A DNA stretch of 64,000 nucleotides, from positions 2,783,286-2,847,285 of the forward strand of contig NZ_JARTVY010000001.1 in assembly GCF_031450805.1 (NCBI RefSeq). The letters are read 5' to 3'. Positions 53,635-61,331 of the stretch are shown piece after piece. How positions within the stretch are numbered: the first letter of the stretch is position 1; each line of letters starts with the position of its first letter. The position numbers and the translations under genes were made by a program. Source of the stretch: Caballeronia sp031450805. Its GTDB lineage: Bacteria; Pseudomonadota; Gammaproteobacteria; Burkholderiales; Burkholderiaceae. The notes beneath the pieces are model-generated. The model saw only the letters and a program-made list of their open reading frames with translations, was not told where the DNA came from and searched no databases.

Positions 53635-53835
53635 TCAGGCCACGGGAGGCGCGTCGCCCGGTCCCGGCGGCGGGTCGCCGATCGGCTGCATCGGCTGCTC
53701 GGGGGGATCGCGCGTCGGGTCCGGATTCGTATCGGGCGGGATCGGAGTCGGCGGCGGCTGATCGGGCGGCGTCACCGGCGGGTCCGGCGGCTGGGGCGTC
53801 TGCGCACTAATGGGCGCGCGGTCGAAATCGGACAT
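53635..53835 (-). CDS. Proline-rich disordered protein
   Basis: A 66-residue protein, over one-third proline (for example PPDPPVTPPDQPPPTPIPP), soluble and unstructured. AAGGAGC ribosome-binding site precedes ATG 53835 and a sigma-54-type promoter lies upstream. No family recognised. Confidence 0.55.
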   Translation of the reverse strand: MSDFDRAPISAQTPQPPDPPVTPPDQPPPTPIPPDTNPDPTRDPPEQPMQPIGDPPPGPGDAPPVA

Positions 53836-53899
53836 GGCGGGCTCCTTGCGGTCTTGTGTCGTGGATGCATCCGTCAGCGACGCATGCACGTACGGTCAC

Positions 53900-53913
53900 G
53901 CAAGGCGCGTTCC
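53900..53913 (-). promoter_or_regulatory. Predicted sigma-54 promoter of the proline-rich gene
   Basis: Minus strand CGGAACG-CGCC-TTGCG with exact GG-N10-GC spacing, about 65 bases before the start codon; same variant as at 51445. Confidence 0.65.
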
Positions 53914-53976
53914 GCTTTTCCTGATTCGCTCCGCGTCCATCGACCCCATTATGGTTGCTGAAAGCGCGCCTGCCAA

Positions 53977-54011
53977 CAAAAACGCCCGCGCTTTTGCAAG
54001 CAGCGGGCGTT
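53977..54011 (-). terminator. Terminator of the response-regulator gene
   Basis: AACGCCCGC / GCGGGCGTT 9-bp stem with a 13-base loop; minus strand continues TTTTTGTT. The plus side also has ATTTT. Confidence 0.8.
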
Positions 54012-54036
54012 ATTTTCGTGTGAAGATAACCGAAGA

Positions 54037-55440
54037 TCAGGTATTTTCGCTGTCCGAGTCGCTCGGGTCGACGCCTTCGCCGACAGCCGCCTTGTTCGCG
54101 TCCTCGCCGTATTCCACGAGCCGGTTATAGAGCGTCTTGAGGCTGATGCCGAGAATTTCCGCCGCGCGCGTCTTGACGCCGCCGCACTGCTCGAGCGTCG
54201 CGAGAATCAGTTGCCGGTCGGCTTGCGCGAGCGACGTGCCGAACGGAATCGTCACCGCCGTGCCCGCCGATGGCTTCGACAGCGAAATTTGCAGCGGCAC
54301 GGTCGCGGTGCTGTCCGAGTCGGACCCCGACATGATGTATGCGCGCTGAACGTAGTTCTTCAGTTCGCGCACGTTGCCCGGCCAGTTGTACGACGCGAGC
54401 ATGTCCCGCACGGCCGGCGGAAAGTCCTTGCGCGTGTTGTAACGGGCGTTCAGTTCGTCGAGGAACGCCTGCCCCAGCAGTTCGACGTCCTTGCCGCGCT
54501 CGCGAAGCGGCGGCAGGTTGATCGGAAACACGTTCAGCCGGTGGTACAGGTCGAGGCGCAGCTTGCCTTCCAGCACAGCCTGCTCCGGATCGCGGTTGGT
54601 CGCGGCGATCAGGCGTACGTCCGTTTCGAGTTCCTTCGTCGTGCCGACGCGCATGAACATGCCGGTTTCCAGCACGCGGAGCAGCTTGACCTGCAGCTCG
54701 ATCGGCATTTCGGTGATTTCGTCGAGGAACAGCGTGCCGCCGTTCGCGCGTTCGAAATAGCCCTTGTGCTGACGATCCGCGCCGGTGAACGACCCGCGCT
54801 CGTGCCCGAACATTTCGGATTCGATCAGGTTCGGCGAGATCGCGCCGCAGTTCACCGCGATGAACGAATGCTTGCGACGCAGGCTCAGCTCGTGCAGCGT
54901 CTGCGCCGCGACTTCCTTGCCGGTACCCGATTCGCCGATCAGCAGCACCGATGCCGCCGTCGGCGCGACACGGCCAACCTGGTCGTAGACGGTCTGCATC
55001 GCCGGCGAATTGCCGAGCATCAGGCCGAAGCGGCCCATGCGGCGCAACTCGCCGCGCAAGGTGCCGATTTCCGCCTTGAGGTCGCCGGCGCGCGGCAGGC
55101 GCGACAGGATGGCCTTGACGCGCTGCATGTTGATCGGCTTGACCAGATAGTCGGTCGCGCCCATCTTGAGCGCGCTCACAGCCGACTCGACGGTCGCGTG
55201 TCCGGTGATGACGATCACTTCCACGCCCGAGCGCGGATCGAGATCCTCGAAAAGGTCGACGCCCGTGCCGTCAGGCAGCTTGAGGTCCGTGAACACGACG
55301 TCCGGCGTCTGCCTCACGAGCTGGATGCGCGCCTCGCGCAAATCGCTGGCGGTGGCTGTCGTCAGTCCATCTTCGCCGATGATCGCGGCTAGCGCCTCGC
55401 GGGTACTGGGATCGTCATCGACAATCAATACGTGTGGCAT
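54037..55440 (-). CDS. NtrC-family sigma-54 response regulator
   Basis: A 467-residue activator: receiver domain (1-115; acidic DDD at 8-10, phospho-acceptor Asp52 in FTDLKLPDG, Lys101), AAA+ sigma-54 activation domain (~140-370; Walker A GESGTGKE 169-176, GSFTGA at 216-221 in place of canonical GAFTGA, Walker B GGTLFLDEITEM) and Fis-type HTH (GVKTRAAEILGISLKTLYNRL). It should activate -24/-12 promoters on phosphorylation. No cognate kinase lies directly beside it. Start 55440 begins the receiver domain. Confidence 0.94.
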   Translation of the reverse strand: MPHVLIVDDDPSTREALAAIIGEDGLTTATASDLREARIQLVRQTPDVVFTDLKLPDGTGVDLFEDLDPRSGVEVIVITGHATVESAVSALKMGATDYLVKPINMQRVKAILSRLPRAGDLKAEIGTLRGELRRMGRFGLMLGNSPAMQTVYDQVGRVAPTAASVLLIGESGTGKEVAAQTLHELSLRRKHSFIAVNCGAISPNLIESEMFGHERGSFTGADRQHKGYFERANGGTLFLDEITEMPIELQVKLLRVLETGMFMRVGTTKELETDVRLIAATNRDPEQAVLEGKLRLDLYHRLNVFPINLPPLRERGKDVELLGQAFLDELNARYNTRKDFPPAVRDMLASYNWPGNVRELKNYVQRAYIMSGSDSDSTATVPLQISLSKPSAGTAVTIPFGTSLAQADRQLILATLEQCGGVKTRAAEILGISLKTLYNRLVEYGEDANKAAVGEGVDPSDSDSENT

Positions 55441-55791
55441 TGCGTCTCGAATTCTTCCAAAGCGTTTCAGGGTCACACACCGCGTGGCGGCGTGGTCGTC
55501 TCCGGGCGGCGGGACGCCGTCCGGGCCGGTGCGTCTTGCGGCCGGGCGTCAGGGCTGACGAACCGGTTAAGGCGCAGAAAATAAAATAATTTCCGAAACT
55601 TCCGCACGCTTGGGGGCTGCCGCCGTAAGTATTGCCAATCAGGCCGCTTATAGGCCACTGATAGGGCACTTATGGCAGAGGTTTCTCGATTATAAGGGTT
55701 TATTAAGATAAAAACGCACGCCGGGCGGCGTGCGTCTGCATCGTGGTGCGTCGTATCGTTGCGGTCGAGCCGTTCAACGGCCCGGCGGCGA
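55441..55791. other. Gene-free spacer
   Basis: About 350 bases upstream of the response regulator, containing its promoter, an A+T-rich tract (near 55575-55600 and 55690-55715) and the terminator of the next gene (55708). No coding sequence seen. Confidence 0.45.
55708..55735 (-). terminator. Terminator of the 55792 gene
   Basis: ACGCACGCC / GGCGTGCGT perfect 9-bp stem, 4-base loop; minus strand continues TTTTATC. About 55 bases beyond the stop. Confidence 0.8.
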
Positions 55792-56001
55792 TCAGCTGCG
55801 CGGGAAGTGCCAGGCGTCAGCCGTGCCGCCGACGACTTCGTCGCCCTTCACCGCCGAGCGCCGCCGCGACGAGGACACGGTGCGACCCCCATCGCGTCCC
55901 AGACGGCGCGCCGTGCCGTCCTGCGACTGCATCCACTTCCAGGCGAGCACGCTGCCGACAGCGAACAGCGCCCCGAACACTCCGATTGAAGAACGTGCCA
56001 T
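55792..56001 (-). CDS. Small membrane-anchored hypothetical protein
   Basis: A 69-residue protein with an N-terminal hydrophobic helix (MARSSIGVFGALFAVGSVLA) followed by a basic, serine-rich tail (RTVSSSRRRSAVKG). CAGGAGAAA ribosome-binding site. It follows the DUF883 gene by 39 bases, so probably one operon with it and the 56443 gene. Family not recognised. Confidence 0.6.
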   Translation of the reverse strand: MARSSIGVFGALFAVGSVLAWKWMQSQDGTARRLGRDGGRTVSSSRRRSAVKGDEVVGGTADAWHFPRS

Positions 56002-56040
56002 TTCGTGTTTCTCCTGTCGTTATTGAGATTCGATGTCAGG

Positions 56041-56358
56041 TCAGCGCGAGATCAGGACGGCGAGCAGGAAGCCGGCAGCGGCTGCCATACCCAGCGAGTT
56101 CCACGGGTTCTCGCGCACGTACTTCTCGGTGCAGTCGATCCCCGCGCGATAGCGGCTTTGCGCGTTCGCCTGGGCATCCTCCAGCGCGGCGCGAGCGGTG
56201 TCGGTGTGATCGCGCAGGCGCGAGCGCAGCGCTTCGACGCCCTCGCCCGGCAGCGTCGCCGACAGCCGCAGCAACTCTTCCGAGTCGTTGAGCAGCACCT
56301 TGATGTCCTCGATGATCTTCTGCTTGCCCAACGCAAGCTGGACAGTCGTATGACTCAT
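56041..56358 (-). CDS. DUF883 (ElaB/YqjD) family protein
   Basis: A 105-residue protein of the ElaB/YqjD family: helical coiled-coil region (KIIEDIKVLLNDSEELLRLS, then SRLRDHTDTARAALEDAQAN) and a C-terminal anchor helix preceded by YVRENPWNSLGMAAAAGFLL. Such proteins tether inactive ribosomes to the inner membrane in stationary phase. Member of the 56443-56041-55792 cluster behind a sigma-54 promoter. Confidence 0.9.
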   Translation of the reverse strand: MSHTTVQLALGKQKIIEDIKVLLNDSEELLRLSATLPGEGVEALRSRLRDHTDTARAALEDAQANAQSRYRAGIDCTEKYVRENPWNSLGMAAAAGFLLAVLISR

Positions 56359-56402
56359 GGAATCAGTCCTCCACATTGGGTTTGCCACTCCGGGTTGATT
56401 CA

Positions 56403-56447
56403 GCGGTTATTGCGGTTATTGCGGTCATTGCGGTCATTGCGGTTACC
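56403..56447. repeat. Tandem 9-bp repeat (five copies)
   Basis: GCGGTTATT, GCGGTTATT, GCGGTCATT, GCGGTCATT and a diverged GCGGTTACC in a row. The last copy overlaps the stop codon of the 56443 gene; the others fill the gap toward the DUF883 gene. A slippage-type repeat. Confidence 0.85.
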
Positions 56448-56805
56448 GAGTTTCGGCAACGGACACCGTCAACGGTTCGTGCGCGCCGGTCGCCGTCAGC
56501 CGGGCGCGCAGGCGGCGCACGATGCCGCTCGCCGTCAACATGCCGCCCGCCACGCCGAACACGAGGCTCGTCACGTTCGCCGCGCGCGCCAGCGCCGGCG
56601 TGCCCGCCGCGTAGCCGAGCACCGCGCACATCAGCGCCGTCACCAGCGCGACCGCGGCCCAGTGATAGATGTCGATCGCCTCGCCCGCCGCGAGTTCCTT
56701 CCCATCGCCGGGCGGGCGAGTGCGGCCGCCTCGCGCGGAGCGTGCGGCGCCAGCTGAAACGCGGCTGTCGCGTACGGCGATATCGAATTCGAAAATGTCT
56801 TCCAT
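56443..56805 (-). CDS. Membrane hypothetical protein (YqjE/holin-like layout)
   Basis: A 120-residue protein: polar N-terminal third with arginines, two hydrophobic helices (AAVALVTALMCAVLGYAAG and VTSLVFGVAGGMLTASGIV) and a basic C-terminus. Placement before a DUF883 (YqjD-type) gene resembles yqjD-yqjE-yqjK clusters, but similarity to YqjE is not clear. Start 56805 (MEDIFEFDIAVRDSR). First gene behind the sigma-54-type promoter at 56880. Confidence 0.6.
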   Translation of the reverse strand: MEDIFEFDIAVRDSRVSAGAARSARGGRTRPPGDGKELAAGEAIDIYHWAAVALVTALMCAVLGYAAGTPALARAANVTSLVFGVAGGMLTASGIVRRLRARLTATGAHEPLTVSVAETR

Positions 56806-57428
56806 GATGTGTCGGCCTCTCGCGCTGCCCTGTGTTTCGCCACGGTCCCGGGCATTCGAATAAGGATGCACAGCAAAGAGCAGCAATCGTGCCAGGCAGC
56901 ATGAGCAGCCGCACGCCGTCGGACAACGCGTTCGCGGGTAAGTCTTACGCCGTCGGCTTGTAATTTCGCGGCGCAGAGGGCGAACCTTTCCGGAAGCGCC
57001 CGCCGCCGTCGCGGGCAATCAGACAATTTGCCCTCGGGCCTTCAAGAGCGGATTGCCGCAATATCGTTGCGAATGGTTAAATAGCGTTTATGAGATAGAG
57101 TCGCCGACGGCGAAGCACGAGGAACGCGGCAATTTAACGTGCGATGCGCGCCGCGCGGCTCTGGACCGACGCATAGAGAGGAACCGGCTCACCGCCATCG
57201 CGAGCAGGACAGCAGCGCCAGCGCGTCATCGCTGAAGCGGACGGTCACCACGGCGCGTGCGTCATGCCGCGCGAGGAAGTCACAGCACGATTTGCGGCCC
57301 GAGGCCCGCGTGCACCGCGTTTTGCGCCCCTGCCCGCTTCGGCGGCGCGCCTCTATCGACCGTATGGACCGATGCTGCGCGGCCGCCCGCCCAACCACAT
57401 TCGCAGAACTCAGGAACCATCAGGACCT
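56806..57428. other. Gene-free divergent spacer
   Basis: About 620 bases between the membrane gene and the second sigma-54 activator. It holds the sigma-54-type promoter at 56880 and a palindrome GTAAGTCTTAC at 56938-56948 that could be an activator site. No credible coding sequence. Confidence 0.5.
56880..56893 (-). promoter_or_regulatory. Predicted sigma-54 promoter of the 56443/DUF883 cluster
   Basis: Minus strand TGGCACG-ATTG-CTGCT: perfect -24 element, -12 GC present, exact spacing; about 75 bases before the start at 56805. Confidence 0.7.
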
Positions 57429-58496
57429 ATGGCGTCAACCGATCTTGACCCGCCGCTCGTCGCAGGCGATACACCCGCGCAGAAGAAGCGCACTGCGGGC
57501 GATGTGCCGGGTTTGAAGTCTTACGGACTGCTGTACGGCTCGTCGCCCGTGATGCTCGAGCTGTACTCGCAGATCGAGCGCGTCGCGGGGACGGATGCCA
57601 CGGCGCTCATCATCGGCGAGTCCGGCACCGGCAAGGAACTCGTCGCGCGCACGATTCACGATCAGAGCGCGCGCAAGGACGCGCCCTTCATCGCAGTGAA
57701 CTGCGGTGCGATTCCCGACAACCTGATCGAAGCCGAACTGTTCGGCCACGAGAAAGGCAGCTTCACGGGCGCGGTGCAGGGGCGCGTCGGTTACTTCGAG
57801 CACGCGAATGGCGGCACGCTCTTTCTCGACGAAGTGACCGAGATGTCGCCGGTCCGGCAGGTCAAGCTGCTGCGGGCGCTCGAAACCGGCACGTTCTTTC
57901 GCGTCGGCGGCAACGATCTCATCAGTTCCGATGTGCGCGTGATCGCCGCCACCAATCGGGACCCGGTCGCCGCCGTGAAGGAGAACGGGCTGCGCGAGGA
58001 CCTGATGTATCGCCTCGCCGTCTTTCCGCTGCGCGCGCCGCCGCTGCGCGAACGCGACGCCGACCGCGAACTGCTCGCGCAGCACTTTCTGGCCGAGATG
58101 AACGCGCAGGAAGGCACGAACAAGGCGTTCAGCAAGCGCGCGCTCGACGTGCTGCGCACGTATTCGTGGCCCGGCAACGTCCGCGAGCTGAAGAACACGG
58201 TGTATCGCGCGTTCATTCTCGCGGAGAAGACCGTGGAGATCGCGCATCCGCATCTGGCATCGCGCGTGAAGAAGCCCATCACGCAGGGCGACGCGATGAA
58301 CGTCTGGGTCGGCACGCCGCTCGCCGATGCGCAAAAGCAGATCATCCTCGGCACGCTCAAGCATTGCGGCGGCGACAAGCGACGCGCGGCAAAGGCGCTC
58401 GGCGTCAGCCTCAAGACCTTGTACAACCGCCTCGGCGCCTATGAGAACGAGGACAGCGAGGGCGGCGACACGCCCTCTTCGTCCAGCGAAAGCTGA
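57429..58496 (+). CDS. Receiver-less sigma-54-dependent activator
   Basis: A 355-residue AAA+ activator without an N-terminal receiver domain (only ~30 residues precede it). Walker A GESGTGKE at 63-70, GSFTGA at 110-115 (canonical GAFTGA has Ala), LFLDEVTEM Walker B, then a Fis-type HTH (DKRRAAKALGVSLKTLYNRL) almost identical to that of the 54037 regulator. An acidic serine tail follows. Without a sensor it may be constitutively active or controlled by a partner (PspF/HrpS-like). Start 57429 (MASTDLDPP) is preferred; an in-frame ATG at 57264 is possible but reads as low-complexity. Confidence 0.9.
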   Translation: MASTDLDPPLVAGDTPAQKKRTAGDVPGLKSYGLLYGSSPVMLELYSQIERVAGTDATALIIGESGTGKELVARTIHDQSARKDAPFIAVNCGAIPDNLIEAELFGHEKGSFTGAVQGRVGYFEHANGGTLFLDEVTEMSPVRQVKLLRALETGTFFRVGGNDLISSDVRVIAATNRDPVAAVKENGLREDLMYRLAVFPLRAPPLRERDADRELLAQHFLAEMNAQEGTNKAFSKRALDVLRTYSWPGNVRELKNTVYRAFILAEKTVEIAHPHLASRVKKPITQGDAMNVWVGTPLADAQKQIILGTLKHCGGDKRRAAKALGVSLKTLYNRLGAYENEDSEGGDTPSSSSES

Positions 58497-58767
58497 TCCG
58501 CGGCGGCTCGGGACCGGACGTTCGCGTCGCCGCCGGTCCTGGCTGACACGGTCGACGTTACGCGGCGTGCAACGCGTTCCGCCCGCTTGCAATTTCTTGC
58601 AATTTTCCGGCACCGGTTATTAGAAGCTTGCTTCAAAATGCGCGATGCCTGCGGTGCGCCGCGCCTTCGCGTCGTCACGGCATTCGCGGGCGTTGAATCG
58701 CAAGAAGAATTTAGCCGCGTGCGTTCGATCGCAGCGCCAAGAAACGGCAGACGAAGGAACAAGCAAC

Positions 58768-59322
58768 ATGCAGATCTGTGTCCCCCGGCGCGGCCGACGC
58801 GTCGCCGCGCTCACCGCGATCGTGTCCGGCGCCATTGCGTGTCTGACCTTGAGCGGGTGCAACTCGCTCTACAGTGAAGGCGCGACGGCGGGCGCGGGTA
58901 TCGCGGGCGCGGCTGTCGCCGCGAAGGTGACGGACAACGCGGCAGTGGCCACGGGCATCGGCCTCGGCGCGGTCGCGGCGGCGCGCGCGGGCGTGCAGTA
59001 CACGCAACGCGTCATTCACACCGACACCCAGGACAAGATCGCCGCCGCTGCCGGCCCGCTCGCCGTCGGCGCGGTTGCGCCGTGGGTCGCGGTTCACTCG
59101 GTGCCGCTCGAAGCAGACGAGAAAGGCCGCGTGACGGTCAGCCGCGCCATCAGCAGCGGCGCGCTCGACTGCAAGGAAATCGTCTTCTCCGTGGATCGCG
59201 ACGCGACGACCGATCGCGCCGCCGACAGCGCGTTCTATGTGGCGTCCGTCTGCCGCGACGGCAACAAGTGGAAGTGGGCGTCGGCAGAACCGGCTACGCC
59301 GCGCTGGGGCTCGTTGCAATGA
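58768..59322 (+). CDS. Lipoprotein, first of a tandem pair
   Basis: A 184-residue lipoprotein: signal peptide with lipobox LSGC (about residues 28-31), a glycine-alanine-rich segment of glycine-zipper character (ATAGAGIAGAAVAAKV), then a domain with conserved IAAAAGPLAVGAVAPWV, ALDCKEIVFSV and the terminal KWKWASAEPATPRWGSLQ. Function unknown. Its stop overlaps the next gene (ATGA), which encodes a paralogue. Confidence 0.8.
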   Translation: MQICVPRRGRRVAALTAIVSGAIACLTLSGCNSLYSEGATAGAGIAGAAVAAKVTDNAAVATGIGLGAVAAARAGVQYTQRVIHTDTQDKIAAAAGPLAVGAVAPWVAVHSVPLEADEKGRVTVSRAISSGALDCKEIVFSVDRDATTDRAADSAFYVASVCRDGNKWKWASAEPATPRWGSLQ

Positions 59323-59843
59323 CGGTCCGGCTGACGAATCCGGCGGCGCTGCGCCTCGCGCTGCTGACCGCCGTGGCGGCGGCGTGCGCGACCGTGAGCG
59401 GGTGCGCATCGATCGGCGCGGCGACCGGTGCGCTCGCCGGCGTGGCGACGGGCGCGGTGACGACGAATCCCGCGATCGGCATCGGCGTCGGCATTGCGGT
59501 GCAGGCCGCGACCGACGAAGCCGTCAAGCGCGTGTCGAAGTCGCTCCACACCGATCAGCAAGTGGCGATCGCGGCGGCGGCGGGCGGTTCGGCGGTCGGC
59601 GAGACGCGGCCGTGGAAAGTGAAGCACACGCTGCCGATTGAAAACGGCCACGGCGAAGTCCGCGTGTTGCGCACGTTCGACAACGCGCTCGCGAGTTGCA
59701 AGGAATTCGCGTTCTCGGTCGCGGACGGCGACGAGCCGAACGCGCACGCCGACTGGTTCATCGCCACTGCCTGCAAGCAGACCGAAGGATGGAAATGGGC
59801 GTCCGCGGAGCCTGCCGTCGAGCGCTGGGGAAATCTGCAGTAG
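59319..59843 (+). CDS. Lipoprotein, second of a tandem pair
   Basis: A 174-residue lipoprotein: lipobox in ATVSGCAS (about 26-29), a glycine-zipper segment, and a C-terminal part sharing VAIAAAAGGSAVGETRPW, ASCKEFAFSV and the ending WKWASAEPAVERWGNLQ with the gene before it. A duplicated, translationally coupled pair; membrane-anchored, role unknown. Confidence 0.8.
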   Translation: MTVRLTNPAALRLALLTAVAAACATVSGCASIGAATGALAGVATGAVTTNPAIGIGVGIAVQAATDEAVKRVSKSLHTDQQVAIAAAAGGSAVGETRPWKVKHTLPIENGHGEVRVLRTFDNALASCKEFAFSVADGDEPNAHADWFIATACKQTEGWKWASAEPAVERWGNLQ

Positions 59844-59891
59844 CGACGAAAGGCGCGCAAACGAAGCGCCATCCGCGGCGAAGGCCAATGC

Positions 59892-59928
59892 AAAAAGCGC
59901 GGCGCCGTTCCCGGTCACCGCGCTTTTT
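59892..59928. terminator. Bidirectional terminator
   Basis: AAAAAGCGCGG / CCGCGCTTTTT stem with a 15-base loop between the lipoprotein pair and the convergent ABC operon; T tract on both strands. Confidence 0.8.
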
Positions 59929-59948
59929 CGTCGAGTCGAAGCGAGACG

Positions 59949-61319
59949 TCAACCTTCCACGTCCTCCAGACTCAGCATCTCCGTCTGATCGTTGTACGAG
60001 AAAATCTCCCCGTACCGTCCCCAGTCGATAACCGCGTCGAGCGTCTCCTGCGCGGCCTTGTCGGAGAGAAAGTCCTCCAGTTCCTGCTCGAAACGCACGC
60101 GCGGCGCCCGATGCCCCGGCCGCTCGTTGAGCACCTTCTTGATTCGCGCGGCAAGCGGCACATGCCGCAGCAGATGCTCCGCGAACATCATCTTGCGTTC
60201 CTGCGTGCCGAATTCCGCGAAGACGCGCGCCTGCGGCGTCAGGTAAATGTCGCCCTCGCGCACGTCCGCGAAGCCGAGATGCTGGAGCACTTCGGCAATC
60301 GGGAACAGATCGTCCACTTCGAGATGCAGCGACCGCGCGATTTCCGGCATGTCCGCGCGCCCGTGATACGGCTCCGCAGCCAGCGTTTCGATGAGACCCG
60401 CCATCAGGTTGGTCGATACCGACGGCAGCCAGCTTCCCAGCTCCAGCCCCTTCCGCTTCGATTCGTCGAGCTGGCGCGCCGTCATCTTCGCGTAGATGTC
60501 GTCGACGAGCCGCCGGAACGCCGGATCGAGCCGGTTGCGCGGATGCTTGAACGGCACCTTGATTTCGGCCATCACGCGGCCCGGATTGGACGACAGCACC
60601 AGAATGCGATCGCACATGAACACCGCTTCCTCGATGTTGTGCGTGACGATCAGCACCGATTTGATCGGCAGCCGGCCCTGCGTCCACAGGTCGAGCAGAT
60701 CCGTGCGCAGGTTTTCGGCGGTCAGCACGTCGAGCGCGGAGAACGGCTCGTCCATCAGCAGCAGCGTCGGATCGACGACGAGCGCGCGCGCAAACCCCAC
60801 GCGCTGGCGCATGCCGCCCGACAGTTCGCGCGGATAGGCGTTTTCGAAGCCGTCGAGACCGATCAGATCGATCGCGGCCAGCGCGCGTTCGCGGCGCTCG
60901 CGCGCGCCCACGCCCTGCGCTTCCAGCCCCGCTTCGACGTTCTGCAGCACGGTCAGCCACGGAAAGAGCGCGAAGGTCTGGAACACCATCGCGACACCCT
61001 TCGCGGGGCCGCGCAACGGCTCGTTCAGGTAGGTCACTTCGCCGGCGGTCGGCTCGATCAGTCCGGCGATGATCCGCAGCAAGGTCGATTTCCCCGAGCC
61101 TGAACGCCCCAGCAGTCCGACGATTTCGCCTTCGCGCAGGGCCAGGTTCGCGTCGTCGAGCACGAGCAGTTCGCCCTGCGTCTTGTTGAAGCCGCGGCTC
61201 ACGTTCTGCACGCGCAGGATTTCCGCGCCGGGACGCGGCGGCTTCGCAGGCGCAGCGGCCGCGCCCGTGCGCGAAACGGTCTGCGCGCCGGGCGTCTGCG
61301 TGTTCTTGAGGTTCTGCAT
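59949..61319 (-). CDS. ABC transporter ATPase with AAA-associated C-terminal domain
   Basis: A 456-residue ATPase of the nitrate/sulfonate/taurine importer class: Walker A GRSGSGKST at 71-79, signature LSGGMRQR, Walker B LLLMDEPFSALD, and a C-terminal AAA_assoc domain (~300-456, with LVDDIYAKMTARQLDESK). It powers the permease gene 12 bases upstream. No periplasmic binding protein gene is present, so the substrate is unknown. Confidence 0.93.
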   Translation of the reverse strand: MQNLKNTQTPGAQTVSRTGAAAAPAKPPRPGAEILRVQNVSRGFNKTQGELLVLDDANLALREGEIVGLLGRSGSGKSTLLRIIAGLIEPTAGEVTYLNEPLRGPAKGVAMVFQTFALFPWLTVLQNVEAGLEAQGVGARERRERALAAIDLIGLDGFENAYPRELSGGMRQRVGFARALVVDPTLLLMDEPFSALDVLTAENLRTDLLDLWTQGRLPIKSVLIVTHNIEEAVFMCDRILVLSSNPGRVMAEIKVPFKHPRNRLDPAFRRLVDDIYAKMTARQLDESKRKGLELGSWLPSVSTNLMAGLIETLAAEPYHGRADMPEIARSLHLEVDDLFPIAEVLQHLGFADVREGDIYLTPQARVFAEFGTQERKMMFAEHLLRHVPLAARIKKVLNERPGHRAPRVRFEQELEDFLSDKAAQETLDAVIDWGRYGEIFSYNDQTEMLSLEDVEG

Positions 61320-61331
61320 CGGAACTCGTCC

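Noticed and set aside
55636..55652. TTGGCA followed by GGC upstream of the response regulator
   Set aside because: The spacing between GG and GC is 11, not 10, so it is not a sigma-54 promoter.
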